Assembly: GCA_040904825.1 (NCBI GenBank)
Contig: JBBDSU010000057.1
Coordinates: 17,508 to 81,507, forward strand
Reading direction: 5' to 3'
DNA from: JBBDSU01 sp040904825
GTDB lineage: Bacteria; Actinomycetota; Nitriliruptoria; Nitriliruptorales; Nitriliruptoraceae
Length of the DNA: 64,000 nucleotides
The notes beneath the pieces are model-generated. The model was not told the DNA's origin. It was given only the letters and a program-made list of their open reading frames with translations, and made no database searches. The number at the start of each line of letters is the position of its first letter. Positions within the stretch are counted from its first letter, which is position 1. Of this stretch, positions 18,232 through 26,669 are shown piece after piece. The translations under genes were made by a program, and so were the position numbers.

Positions 18232-18864
18232 GTGACGATCCGTGTATTCCTCGTGGACGACCACGAAGTCGTCCGGCGAGGCCTGGCAGACCTGCTCGAA
18301 GCCGAAGAGGACCTTGAGGTTGTCGGCGAAGCTGGCACAGCCGGTATGGCCTTGGCAGGCGTCGCCTCAACCAATCCTCATGTCGCCGTCTTGGACGTGC
18401 GCCTTCCCGATGGCAACGGTGTCGAGGTGTGCCGCGAAATCCGGGCACGTGATCCCAAGATCGCATGCCTCATGCTCACGTCGTTCTCCGACGATGAGGC
18501 GCTGTTCGACGCAATCATGGCTGGGGCAGCTGGCTACCTCCTCAAGGACGTGAAGGGACGCGATCTGGTCGACGCCATTCGGAGGGTCGCTGCTGGCGAG
18601 TCGCTCCTCGATCCTGCGGTGACTGGCAAAGTGCTCGAACGGCTGCGGAAGGGCGACGATGAAGACCCTCGTCTGGCTTCGCTTTCTGACCAGGAGCGGC
18701 GCATCCTCGCATTGATCTCGGAGGGGTTGACCAACCGACAAATCGCCGAGCGCATGCACTTGGCGGAAAAGACGGTCAAGAACTACGTATCGAACCTTCT
18801 GGCCAAGCTTGGCATGCAGCGACGTACGGAAGCAGCCGTGTTCTACACGCAACTCGACACCTGA
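18232..18864 (+). CDS. devR: NarL/LuxR response regulator, DevR/DosR-like
   Basis: A 210-residue two-domain regulator. The receiver domain has VFLVDDHEVVRRGL (acidic pair), the phosphoacceptor Asp55 in VAVLDVRLPDGNG and the conserved Lys in YLLKD. The C-terminal LuxR-type helix-turn-helix reads LSDQERRILALISEGLTN, then RQIAERMHLAEKTVKNYVSN, and LLAKLGMQRRTEAAVF. Identity with the mycobacterial dormancy regulator DevR is high throughout, so I use the symbol with the caution that orthology is inferred. It is divergent from the heme-motif kinase, its likely partner. Likely targets nearby are the PPOX-fold and multicopper oxidase genes. Confidence 0.9.
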   Translation: MTIRVFLVDDHEVVRRGLADLLEAEEDLEVVGEAGTAGMALAGVASTNPHVAVLDVRLPDGNGVEVCREIRARDPKIACLMLTSFSDDEALFDAIMAGAAGYLLKDVKGRDLVDAIRRVAAGESLLDPAVTGKVLERLRKGDDEDPRLASLSDQERRILALISEGLTNRQIAERMHLAEKTVKNYVSNLLAKLGMQRRTEAAVFYTQLDT

Positions 18865-18993
18865 TGATTCACCAGGCGAGCCTCATTGTTGCGCGGGGTC
18901 CTTCGATAGTCCCGACAGGTCAGGACGAGCGGCCCTGATGGGTATGCAAGCGGATGCGCCATGATCGCATCCACCGAACGTCAGGACCCCACC

Positions 18994-19431
18994 ATGACCG
19001 ACAAGAAACACTCCCCGGCGACCGACCGTCACGGACTCGAAGTTCTCAACCTGCCGCAATGCCTCGCACTGTTGCGATCCCGACCGGTCGGCCGCATCGC
19101 CTACATCGATGCTGGCCAACCCAACATTGTCCCGGTGAACCACGTCGTCGACGGCGCATCGGTCGTCCTTCGTAGCCTCAGCGGCGGCAAGCTCGATGCT
19201 GCAGTGCTGGGTGAGCCCGTCGCGTTCCAGCTCGATGACCACGATCCAGCTCGCGCAACGGGCTGGAGTGTCGTGGTGCGTGGCCGGGCTGTACTTGTCG
19301 ACGACATCGCTGACATCGAACGTCTCGAGAACGAGCTTGACAGTTGGGCTCTTGCCAACGATGCCGATGGCACGTGGGTTCGCATTGTCGCTGACGAGAT
19401 TTCAGGCCGGCGGTTGTCCGCTCGAGCCTGA
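18994..19431 (+). CDS. Pyridoxamine 5'-phosphate oxidase-fold protein
   Basis: A 145-residue split-barrel flavin-type protein. The stretch LPQCLALLRSRPVGRIAYID, then PNIVPVNHVVDG and VAFQLDDHDPARATGWSVVVRGRA are typical of the PPOX-like (F420/FMN/heme-binding) proteins that occur in DevR regulons of actinobacteria. The ATG at 18994 is chosen; an ATG at 18961 in frame is possible. It follows the DevR-like gene on the same strand after 129 bp; a half-site resembling a DosR box (AGTCCCGAC, 18908-18916) lies upstream. Cofactor and reaction are not determined. Confidence 0.85.
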   Translation: MTDKKHSPATDRHGLEVLNLPQCLALLRSRPVGRIAYIDAGQPNIVPVNHVVDGASVVLRSLSGGKLDAAVLGEPVAFQLDDHDPARATGWSVVVRGRAVLVDDIADIERLENELDSWALANDADGTWVRIVADEISGRRLSARA

Positions 19432-19461
19432 CCGATGCACGCCAACGGTCCCGTGAACATC

Positions 19462-19475
19462 GGGCCAAGGGTCCC
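19462..19475. promoter_or_regulatory. DosR-like box upstream of the multicopper oxidase
   Basis: GGGCCAAGGGTCCC, flanked by C on both sides, matches the core of the known DosR consensus (TTSGGGACTWWAGTCCCSAA) at 13 of 20 positions when aligned as a whole and keeps the GGG-N-C and GTCCC halves. It lies about 140 bp ahead of the oxidase start and 600 bp after the DevR-like gene. The match is by eye only. Confidence 0.4.
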
Positions 19476-19613
19476 CTCCTGCAAGGACTCCTCGCCCTGC
19501 CGCCAATTGGTTCTGGCGGTTTCAATCTGCTGCGAACACACCGCTGCCCAATGCCTCGACGCACCCGCTGACGACATGCCGTGCCGTCGAAGCCTGACCA
19601 TAGGAACGACAAC

Positions 19614-21020
19614 GTGAGCGAAGAACGAACCATGGGAACGATTGCCACCGCGGTAGTTGCTGCGATCGCACTCGTGCTGTCGGCCGGTGCGCTGATCACC
19701 TCCGCAGGAGCTGCGTCGCGTACATCCGCCGCACCACAACTAGAGGCTCCTGCAGCTCCTGACGCGCCCACTTCGGTGGCGGTCGAGCTGTCCGAATTTG
19801 CCATCTCTCCGTCAAACATTGCAGTCGCGGTTGACGGAGTGATCCAGGTAGCAAACCGTGGGGCCATCGATCACGATTTCGCCATTGTCGGTACTGACGT
19901 TGGCACGCCCATGCTGCGGACCGGCGAGACGTTTGAGTTGTCGCTGGCTGGTCTTGCCCCAGGAACCTACGACATCATCTGCACCGTGCCAGGCCACGAC
20001 TCGTCAGGAATGCGAGGGACACTGACGATCGTCGGCGAAGGCGAGTCTGCACCCGTCGCTGACGCTGGCCAAGACCACGGTTCAGCAGCCGAATTGGACT
20101 GGGCCGCGCTCGACCGAGCCATGGAAGAAAGCATCCTGGCCTATCCGGCAGCGACCGAAGGTCGTGGCAACCAGTTGCTTGATCCCGAAGAGATTCTTGC
20201 GGACGGCACCAAGGTGTTCCGCCTCATCGCAGAAATCATCGAATGGGAAGTCGAGCCCGGCAAGATCGTGGAAGGCTGGGCGTACAACGGGCAAGTTCCC
20301 GGGCCGATGATTCGTGTCGATGTTGGCGACAACGTCCGCGTCCACGTCGAGAACCATCTGCCGATGGGCACCGACGTCCACTGGCACGGTGTGCGTGTAC
20401 CCAACGATCAGGACGGAGTCGCCCCACTGACCCAACCACTGATCCAGCCCGGTGAGACCTTCACCTACGAATTTGTGGCAAGCGAACCGGCGATCGGGAT
20501 GTACCACCCGCACCACCATGGTCAGATGAAGCTCCCGAACGGCATGTTCGGCGTCTTCATCATCGGGGAAATGGGTACGGACATTCCCTTGCCAACCGGA
20601 CGGACCATCAGTGGCCGTGAGATCCCTGAAGAGATCGACGTTGTTGCTGAAATCCCGATGGTGCTCAACGACGCAGGCACGATTGGCTTGACCATTAACG
20701 GCAAGGGGTGGCCTGCGACCGAACCCATTGTGATGAACCAAGGCGACTGGTTCATCGTGCACTACTACAACGAAGGTCTGCAGATCCATCCCATGCATCT
20801 GCACCAGATGCCGCAACTCGTCGTCGCCAAAGACGGGTTCGCACTTGAGGCACCGCAGTGGGAAGACACCGTCAACATCGCCCCTGGTGAGCGCTACACG
20901 GTGTTGATCCAAGCATCCGACCCGGGCGTGTGGGCTTTCCACTGCCACATTCTCACCCACGCAGAACGGCATGAAGGCATGTTCGGCATGGTGACCGCAC
21001 TCATCGTCAACGAGACATGA
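19614..21020 (+). CDS. Exported multicopper oxidase with extra N-terminal cupredoxin domain
   Basis: A 468-residue secreted copper protein. Residues 8-34 form a signal or anchor segment. About 50-140 is a plastocyanin-like domain with a complete type 1 copper set: His87, Cys123, His128, Met133 (CTVPGHDSSGM). The rest is a two-domain oxidase core with the four His motifs of the trinuclear centre and second T1 site: HWH at 256-258, HPHHH at 298-302, HPMHLH at 392-397 and HCHILTH at 443-449. Nitrite reductases and small laccases share parts of this design; the four-motif core favours a laccase-like oxidase. The GTG at 19614 has TAGGAACG upstream. A possible DosR box precedes it. Confidence 0.9.
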   Translation: MSEERTMGTIATAVVAAIALVLSAGALITSAGAASRTSAAPQLEAPAAPDAPTSVAVELSEFAISPSNIAVAVDGVIQVANRGAIDHDFAIVGTDVGTPMLRTGETFELSLAGLAPGTYDIICTVPGHDSSGMRGTLTIVGEGESAPVADAGQDHGSAAELDWAALDRAMEESILAYPAATEGRGNQLLDPEEILADGTKVFRLIAEIIEWEVEPGKIVEGWAYNGQVPGPMIRVDVGDNVRVHVENHLPMGTDVHWHGVRVPNDQDGVAPLTQPLIQPGETFTYEFVASEPAIGMYHPHHHGQMKLPNGMFGVFIIGEMGTDIPLPTGRTISGREIPEEIDVVAEIPMVLNDAGTIGLTINGKGWPATEPIVMNQGDWFIVHYYNEGLQIHPMHLHQMPQLVVAKDGFALEAPQWEDTVNIAPGERYTVLIQASDPGVWAFHCHILTHAERHEGMFGMVTALIVNET

Positions 21021-21059
21021 TCGACCGCTGACTCGGTGGGCATTCGCCCCTGGCAAGAG

Positions 21060-21106
21060 CACGTGTCGGCCGCCATCCCGTTCAAGCGGGTGGCGGCCGA
21101 CACGTG
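21060..21106. terminator. Long hairpin after the multicopper oxidase
   Basis: CACGTGTCGGCCGCCA starts a stem that pairs with TGGCGGCCGACACGTG: 16 continuous pairs, one bulged base, then four more pairs closing a six-base loop TTCAAG. It begins 40 bp after the oxidase stop. No T-run follows, so it may stop transcription with help from Rho or protect the 3' end. Confidence 0.65.
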
Positions 21107-21273
21107 TGCGCAACGTGACACGATGCGACACGTCACGACGTGCTCCAAATCCTCGCACACCGCCATGCGAACAATCGTGGCCCTATCCCAGGGTGGACAC
21201 GAACTCCGTCGCTGTCTCTTGTCTTGCCTGCTTGCTACGATGGTGGCGCGCAGTCCTTAAGTGACTACGCGTG

Positions 21274-21400
21274 ACACCCGGGGAGCTCAGGACAGCTGGG
21301 CTGAGAGGGTGACCACGTCTGCAGGCGCCATCACGGCGTCGCGCGACGGCGTCATCGACCCGTGGAACCTGAGCTGGGTAATGCCAGCGGAGGGAGGTGG
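21274..21400 (+). ncRNA. TPP riboswitch (THI element)
   Basis: Conserved parts in order: CACCCGGGGAGC, GCTGAGAGGGTGACC (P3/P2 core), a variable P3 extension with an inverted repeat near 21335, ACCCGTGGAACCTGA, then CTGGGTAATGCCAGCGGAGGGA. These are the signature segments of thiamine pyrophosphate aptamers. The 3' end merges into GGAGGTGG, the ribosome-binding site of the thiN gene that starts at 21404, and CACC at the 5' end can pair with GGTG there, so control is probably at translation start. The genes controlled all serve thiamine salvage. Confidence 0.93.
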
Positions 21401-21403
21401 ACG

Positions 21404-22075
21404 ATGACCCGTCACGACGATCACAACGTCGATGACGTCATTGTCTTTGTGGGCGGTGCATCGATCGTCCCCTTCGTTGGCACCTTCAAGGACCGCCTTC
21501 CCAAAAGTGCGTGGTCGATCGCAGCAGATTCTGGCTTGCACGTTGCAGAAGCGCTGGATCACCCGGTGCACCTTATTGTCGGCGATCTCGATTCGGTCGA
21601 CCTCGCACGGCTTGCTGTGCATGAGCATGCAGGCGTGGCGGTCGATCGTCATCCCGTCGACAAGGACCGAACCGACCTGGAAATCGCCCTCGATCACGCA
21701 CGATCGAAGTCGCCTCGACGCATCACGGTGGTCGGCGGCGGGGGCGGCCGACTGGATCACCTCATCGGGAACCTGTCGCAGTTAGCGCGACCCGACCTCG
21801 ACGGCATCAACGTCGTGGCCTATCTGCCTCCGGCCACAGTGCACATCGTTACTGATGATGTCACCGTGACCGGACAAGTAGGCGAACCCGTCTCGCTCGT
21901 GCCGGTTCATGGCGACGCACGAGGCGTCACCACGACTGGTCTGGAGTTTCCTCTGTCGGACGACAATCTGCCAGCGGCAACATCACGCGGCATCAGCAAC
22001 AGATTCAGCTCACCTCAGGCCACGGTCAACCTCCAGCACGGCCGACTCCTCATGATTCGTCCGGGCGTCACATGA
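21404..22075 (+). CDS. thiN: Thiamine pyrophosphokinase
   Basis: Transfers pyrophosphate from ATP to thiamine, giving the coenzyme directly. The 223-residue protein has the family motifs IAADSGL, HLIVGDLDSVD, DKDRTDLEIAL, GGGGGRLDHLIGNL and, near the end, TSRGISNRF. The frame is open 14 codons further up inside the riboswitch; the ATG at 21404 with GGAGG just upstream is the real start. First gene of the thiamine operon; the transporter genes that follow supply its substrate. Confidence 0.93.
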   Translation: MTRHDDHNVDDVIVFVGGASIVPFVGTFKDRLPKSAWSIAADSGLHVAEALDHPVHLIVGDLDSVDLARLAVHEHAGVAVDRHPVDKDRTDLEIALDHARSKSPRRITVVGGGGGRLDHLIGNLSQLARPDLDGINVVAYLPPATVHIVTDDVTVTGQVGEPVSLVPVHGDARGVTTTGLEFPLSDDNLPAATSRGISNRFSSPQATVNLQHGRLLMIRPGVT

Positions 22076-22103
22076 CCACTCGCCTGACAAAGGAACGCTC
22101 CGA

Positions 22104-23231
22104 ATGGCCATCCGAATGACCCGAACCCAACCCCAGACGTCCGCTGTGCCGATCGCACGCGCACGACGGCCCCGATCGTTGACGACCCAAAGATGGGTCG
22201 CCGCGCTGGCCATCGTGTCCATGGCGATTGCTGCGTGTGGCGATGCCAGCGACGACGCCACCGACAGCGAACCAACCACGGTCCGTGTCTTGACGCACGA
22301 TTCGTTCGACGTTGACGCTGACCTTGTCGCTGCCTACGAACAGGCACACAACCTCCGTATCGAATTCATCGCCATGGGCGATGCCGGCAGTGTCGTCAAT
22401 CAGGCGATCCTGACCCGTGACGCGCCCCAAGGCGACGTCCTGTTCGGTGTTGACACGACATTTTTGTCGCGTGCAATCGACGCCGAGCTCTTCGTGAGCT
22501 ATCGATCGCCTCGCCTCGACGCGATCGACACTCGCTACCTCGTCGACGACGAGTACCGCGTCACTCCGATCGATGTCGGCGATGTGTGCCTGAATGTCGA
22601 CGTTGACTGGTTCGATGACGCAGGCCTGCCGTTGCCTACTGACCTTGATGATCTCACCGACGACGCCTATCGGGGCTTGACCGCGGTGATGAACCCCGCC
22701 ACCTCCTCCCCCGGGCTGGCCTTCCTGCTGGCGACAGTTGATCGGTTCGGACAGGACGGTTGGCTCGACTTCTGGGCTTCGCTGCGCGCCAATGATGTCG
22801 TGGTCACCGACGGATGGTCCGAGACGTACTACGACGAATTCACTCTCCACGGCGGTGACCGCCCGATCGTCGTGTCATACGCATCGAGCCCACCGGCTGA
22901 AGTGTTCTTCGCAGACCCGCAACCAGATGTCGCGCCTTCAGCAGTGATCGAGGCATCCTGCTTCCGGCAGGTTGAATTCGCCGGCATCCTGGCCGGTACT
23001 GAAGTTGAGGAAGCTGCCGGCAGCGTCATCGACTTCTTGCTCAGCGTCGAGTTCCAGGAAGGCGTGCCGCTCACAATGTTTGTGTTCCCGGTCGTCAACG
23101 ACGCACAACTGCCGGACGTGTTCGCACGTCACGCGGTGGTGCCCGACAGTCCACTCGAACTCGATCCGTGGGTCATAGGCGAGCACCGCGATCAATGGAT
23201 CAACGATTGGACCTCGACCGTGTTGCGGTGA
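22104..23231 (+). CDS. tbpA: Thiamine ABC transporter, substrate-binding lipoprotein
   Basis: A 375-residue extracytoplasmic binding protein. The N-terminal hydrophobic stretch ends in the lipobox MAIAACGDAS, so it is a lipoprotein. The mature part reads VRVLTHDSFDVD, then GDVLFGVDTTFLSRAIDAELF and TPIDVGDVCLNVD, which match TbpA-type thiamine-binding proteins rather than ferric-iron ones. The ATG at 22104 has AAGGAACG upstream. It follows thiN by 28 bp and its stop overlaps the permease start by GTGA. Confidence 0.92.
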   Translation: MAIRMTRTQPQTSAVPIARARRPRSLTTQRWVAALAIVSMAIAACGDASDDATDSEPTTVRVLTHDSFDVDADLVAAYEQAHNLRIEFIAMGDAGSVVNQAILTRDAPQGDVLFGVDTTFLSRAIDAELFVSYRSPRLDAIDTRYLVDDEYRVTPIDVGDVCLNVDVDWFDDAGLPLPTDLDDLTDDAYRGLTAVMNPATSSPGLAFLLATVDRFGQDGWLDFWASLRANDVVVTDGWSETYYDEFTLHGGDRPIVVSYASSPPAEVFFADPQPDVAPSAVIEASCFRQVEFAGILAGTEVEEAAGSVIDFLLSVEFQEGVPLTMFVFPVVNDAQLPDVFARHAVVPDSPLELDPWVIGEHRDQWINDWTSTVLR

Positions 23232-24922
23232 CAATGACGCCGACACGACACGGCCGGGCATCGACTGTGCGCTTCGCGCGAGTGTGGCTGCTGGTCATCC
23301 CGGTCGTGTTCTTGTCGGCATTTTTTTTCTACCCAGTCGCGTCCATCGTCGGACTCGGGTTGTGGCCGGATGGCAGGTTCGCGTTCGATCGCGTTGCCGC
23401 AACCGTCAGCGACCCGACGGTGGCACGCGTCGCATGGTTCACCTTGTGGCAAGCAGCAGCATCAACAGGCTTGACGTTGCTGATCGCGCTGCCTGGCGCC
23501 TACGTTCTGGCCCGCCTTGACTTTCCTGGACGCCGCGTCATCCGCAGCCTGGTCACGGTCCCCTTTGTGATGCCAACGGTCGTCGTCGCTTCGGCCTTTC
23601 TCGCACTGCTCGGTCCTCGCAGCCCTATCAACGCCACCAGCGTCGCGCTGTTTGGATCTGGGGCTCCCACCATTGACCTTCGCCGCACCGTTGCCGCCAT
23701 CCTTATTGCCCACGTCTTCTTCAACTACGCCGTGGTCGTTCGCACCGTTGGCGGACTGTGGGAACACCTTGATCCCCGCTTGGAGGACGCCGCGCGTCTC
23801 ATGGGCGCGACAAGGTGGCGCACGTTTCGTGAAGTGACCCTGCCGCTGCTAGCCCCCGCGGTCTGGTCGTCTGCTGCGATCGTGTTCCTGTTCACCTTCA
23901 CCTCGTTTGGCGTGGTGCTCATCTTGGGCGGTCCCACTCGTGCCACGATCGAAGTTGAGATTCATCGCGCAACCGCCCAGTTGTTGGACTTGCCGTTGGC
24001 CTCGGTGCTTGCCCTGCTGCAACTGGTTGCTGTCGTGGCAGCACTGGCCGTGTACGGCACGTTGTCGCGCCGGGTGACAGGCCAACGACTGGTCGCCGCA
24101 GACCATGCTCCCAGGCGAGCAGACGACCGGGCAAGCAAGATCCTGCTTCGCGCGAATCTGGCAGTGATGGCCGTGCTGCTTGCAACGCCCCTGTTGGTAC
24201 TCGTCGAACGGTCTTTCGCCATGCCCGATGGCTGGGGTTTGGATCACTACAGGGCGCTGTTTGCGCCAGCATCCACTGTGCTGGCCGTCGCTCCATGGCA
24301 GGCGATCCGCAATTCGTTGATCTTCGCGGCTGCAGCCACCCTGATGGCGCTGGTTGTAGGTACTGCAGCCTCGCTGGCCGCCACAGACGCGAGGTCGCTT
24401 GGCGCCCGAATCGTTGATCGTGGCCTCATGCTGCCGCTCGGAACCTCGGCGGTCACGATCGGATTCGGCTTTCTCGTCGCACTCAATCGCCCGCCGTTGG
24501 ACTTGCGAGGTTCGCTGCTCCTGGTCCCTATCGCTCAAGCACTCGTGGCGACACCGTTCGTCGTGCGAACCGTGTTGCCGGTCCTCCGGTCGATCGACCA
24601 GCGACTTCGCGATGCCGCGGGAACACTGGGCGCATCACCTGCCAAGGTCTGGCAAGAGATCGACCTGCCGATTATCGGACGTGCCGTGTTGGTCGCCGCA
24701 GGCTTTTCGTTCGCCATCGCATTGGGAGAGTTCGGCGCCACCGTCTTTGTGGCACGTGCTCAGATGCCCACAATGCCCGTTGCCATCTTTCGACTGCTGG
24801 GCAGGCCGGGAGTCACCCACTTCGGCCAGGCAATGGCGATGTCAACCCTGCTCATGGTGATTACGGCTGCCGCCATTGTGGTGATCGATCGCGTCCGCGT
24901 CGGCCAGATCGGACGGTTCTGA
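23228..24922 (+). CDS. thiP: Thiamine ABC transporter, permease
   Basis: A 564-residue fused permease with two homologous halves, each carrying the EAA loop of binding-protein-dependent transporters: LEDAARLMGATRWRTFREVTLPLL in the first half and LRDAAGTLGASPAKVWQEIDLP in the second (quoted in part). About 12 transmembrane helices. The GTG at 23228 overlaps the tbpA stop (GTGA); an ATG two codons later is possible. Its stop shares one base with the thiQ start. Function assigned from operon context, riboswitch and the two-half layout shared with ThiP. Confidence 0.92.
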   Translation: MTMTPTRHGRASTVRFARVWLLVIPVVFLSAFFFYPVASIVGLGLWPDGRFAFDRVAATVSDPTVARVAWFTLWQAAASTGLTLLIALPGAYVLARLDFPGRRVIRSLVTVPFVMPTVVVASAFLALLGPRSPINATSVALFGSGAPTIDLRRTVAAILIAHVFFNYAVVVRTVGGLWEHLDPRLEDAARLMGATRWRTFREVTLPLLAPAVWSSAAIVFLFTFTSFGVVLILGGPTRATIEVEIHRATAQLLDLPLASVLALLQLVAVVAALAVYGTLSRRVTGQRLVAADHAPRRADDRASKILLRANLAVMAVLLATPLLVLVERSFAMPDGWGLDHYRALFAPASTVLAVAPWQAIRNSLIFAAAATLMALVVGTAASLAATDARSLGARIVDRGLMLPLGTSAVTIGFGFLVALNRPPLDLRGSLLLVPIAQALVATPFVVRTVLPVLRSIDQRLRDAAGTLGASPAKVWQEIDLPIIGRAVLVAAGFSFAIALGEFGATVFVARAQMPTMPVAIFRLLGRPGVTHFGQAMAMSTLLMVITAAAIVVIDRVRVGQIGRF

Positions 24923-26037
24923 TGCTGCAAATCGACAACGCCCGAGTCCGATATGGGGACTTCGAGGCGGTTCGCGGGGTCAACCTGACAGTCCTCCACC
25001 AACAGGTCATGGCCATCGTGGGACCCAGCGGCTGTGGCAAATCCACGCTGCTGAGAGCCATCGCGGGACTCGAACCGATGGCCGATGGCGCGATCACCCT
25101 TGCTAAGCGGCGCATCGACCGGCTTCCACCGCACCGGCGCCGGGTCGGCCTGATGTTCCAGGACAACGCTCTGTTCCCCCACCGCACCGTCGCCGACAAC
25201 GTCGCATTCGGCCTGAGAATGCGCGGTGACACGTCCGGCACGATTGCCGGACGAGTAGCCGAGGTCCTGCGCCTCGTCGACCTCGATGGTGCACAATCTC
25301 GGTCGGTTGCTGCGCTATCAGGTGGCGAGCAGCAACGCGTTGCGCTCGCGCGAGCCATCGCACCTCAACCCGACGTCCTCATGCTTGACGAGCCACTCGG
25401 GTCACTCGATCGTCCACTCCAGCGACGCCTGTTGGCCGACCTTCCCGACCTGCTCCGCAGCGTCGGAACGGCCACGATCTACGTCACACACGACCAGGAC
25501 GAAGCCCTGCACCTTGCGGATCAAGTCGCCGTCATGAACAAGGGTCAGCTCGTCCAGGTCGCGACGCCTCGCAACATCGTCCAGCAACCTGCTGATGCCT
25601 TCGTTGCCCGATTCCTCGGCTACGAGACGCTGCTCCCCGCGCGAATAGCGGATGGATTCGCCATCACCTCGCTGGGTCGCACCCCGTTACCTGACGGGTG
25701 GGCGCCGCACATCCCACAGAACAAGCCCCATGCGTGGGTGGTGGTTCGCCCCGACGCAATCAGGATGGCTTCCGACCAGCCGGCGGAACCACCGCTGGCC
25801 ACCGTCACTGCTCACGTCGAGGCATCACGCTGGTTGACCGATCGGTGCGAAGTCACGTTCACGCTCGATGACGATTCCGCCACCACGCCTGACCGACTCG
25901 ACGCCAGGGTGACAGGCGAACAGGTCGTCGGGCGCACTCGCCTGAGGATGCCCTGGTGGCATGGCGACCCGCCCGATGACGGCGCGACGATGCAACTGAC
26001 CATCGACCTGTCAGCATTACACGTCGTGGCCAATTGA
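24922..26037 (+). CDS. thiQ: Thiamine ABC transporter, ATPase
   Basis: A 371-residue ATP-binding subunit. Walker A GPSGCGKST at about residue 33, Q-loop MFQDNALFPH, signature LSGGEQQRVALARA, Walker B DVLMLDEPLGSLD and the switch His in VTHDQDEAL are all present. The C-terminal 120 residues form a regulatory extension like that of TOBE-containing importers. It shares a TGATG junction with thiP, so the last three genes are tightly coupled. Specificity for thiamine comes from the operon. Confidence 0.92.
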   Translation: MLQIDNARVRYGDFEAVRGVNLTVLHQQVMAIVGPSGCGKSTLLRAIAGLEPMADGAITLAKRRIDRLPPHRRRVGLMFQDNALFPHRTVADNVAFGLRMRGDTSGTIAGRVAEVLRLVDLDGAQSRSVAALSGGEQQRVALARAIAPQPDVLMLDEPLGSLDRPLQRRLLADLPDLLRSVGTATIYVTHDQDEALHLADQVAVMNKGQLVQVATPRNIVQQPADAFVARFLGYETLLPARIADGFAITSLGRTPLPDGWAPHIPQNKPHAWVVVRPDAIRMASDQPAEPPLATVTAHVEASRWLTDRCEVTFTLDDDSATTPDRLDARVTGEQVVGRTRLRMPWWHGDPPDDGATMQLTIDLSALHVVAN

Positions 26038-26109
26038 CCGCCCGCCTCAAGCAGCAGCCAGCGCACGCACGCTGGCGTGCACGATCACCGAGGCCTTACA
26101 CGCAGGCTT

Positions 26110-26538
26110 TCAACCGATCCGCGCGTCGAGAGTGATCTCAACATTGCCGGCAAGAGCCTGGGAAATCGGGCAGCCTTCTTTGGCAGCACCCGTGGCCTTG
26201 GCAAGGATCTCGTCGTCGAGTCCGTCAGCAGTTACGGCCACCTCAAGCGCACTCTTGGTAACCCCGGTGCCAGGAACAAACGTCACCGTCGCAGCGGTCT
26301 CAATCCGACGTGGCGTCGCGCCGTTGTCGGCCAATTGCTTCGACAACGCCATTGAGAAGCACGATGCGTGAGCTGCAGCCAGCAGTTCTTCCGGACTGGT
26401 CTGGCCGTTGGGTTCCTCGGCGCGCGACGGCCATGACACCGCGACATCGTCAGCCAATCCTGACGATTCGAACGTTGCAACGCCCTTGCCCGTAGGCAGG
26501 TCGCCCTCCCAAATTACAGATGCACGGCGGTCAGTCAT
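26110..26538 (-). CDS. OsmC-family peroxiredoxin
   Basis: Thiol-dependent organic hydroperoxide reductase, 142 residues. It begins TDRRASVIWEGDLPTGKG and has both catalytic cysteines of the family: Cys60 in AAAHASCFSMAL and Cys123 in KEGCPISQAL. The ATG at 26538 gives the usual OsmC start; a 12-codon extension upstream is less likely. Cytoplasmic. It is convergent with thiQ across 72 bp, and the same strand carries MoeZ upstream after about 130 bp. Confidence 0.93.
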   Translation of the reverse strand: MTDRRASVIWEGDLPTGKGVATFESSGLADDVAVSWPSRAEEPNGQTSPEELLAAAHASCFSMALSKQLADNGATPRRIETAATVTFVPGTGVTKSALEVAVTADGLDDEILAKATGAAKEGCPISQALAGNVEITLDARIG

Positions 26539-26669
26539 GTGGTGTTCTCCATACTCGACGTTGGAACGAAACAAGTAATAGCGACGTTATCCCGTTCTTG
26601 GGCCCCCACGTTTCGGCACGCCCAACGGATGGCGCCAGCAATGACCCCAAGGTGCCCAGACCGTGAAGA

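Noticed and set aside
18896..18916. A second DosR box before the PPOX-fold gene
   Set aside because: Only the right half (AGTCCCGAC) fits; the left half has the wrong spacing. Recorded in the gene entry as a half-site only.
26045..26090. Possible terminator between thiQ and the OsmC gene
   Set aside because: CCAGCG/CGCTGG gives only six pairs and competes with another fold; too weak to list.
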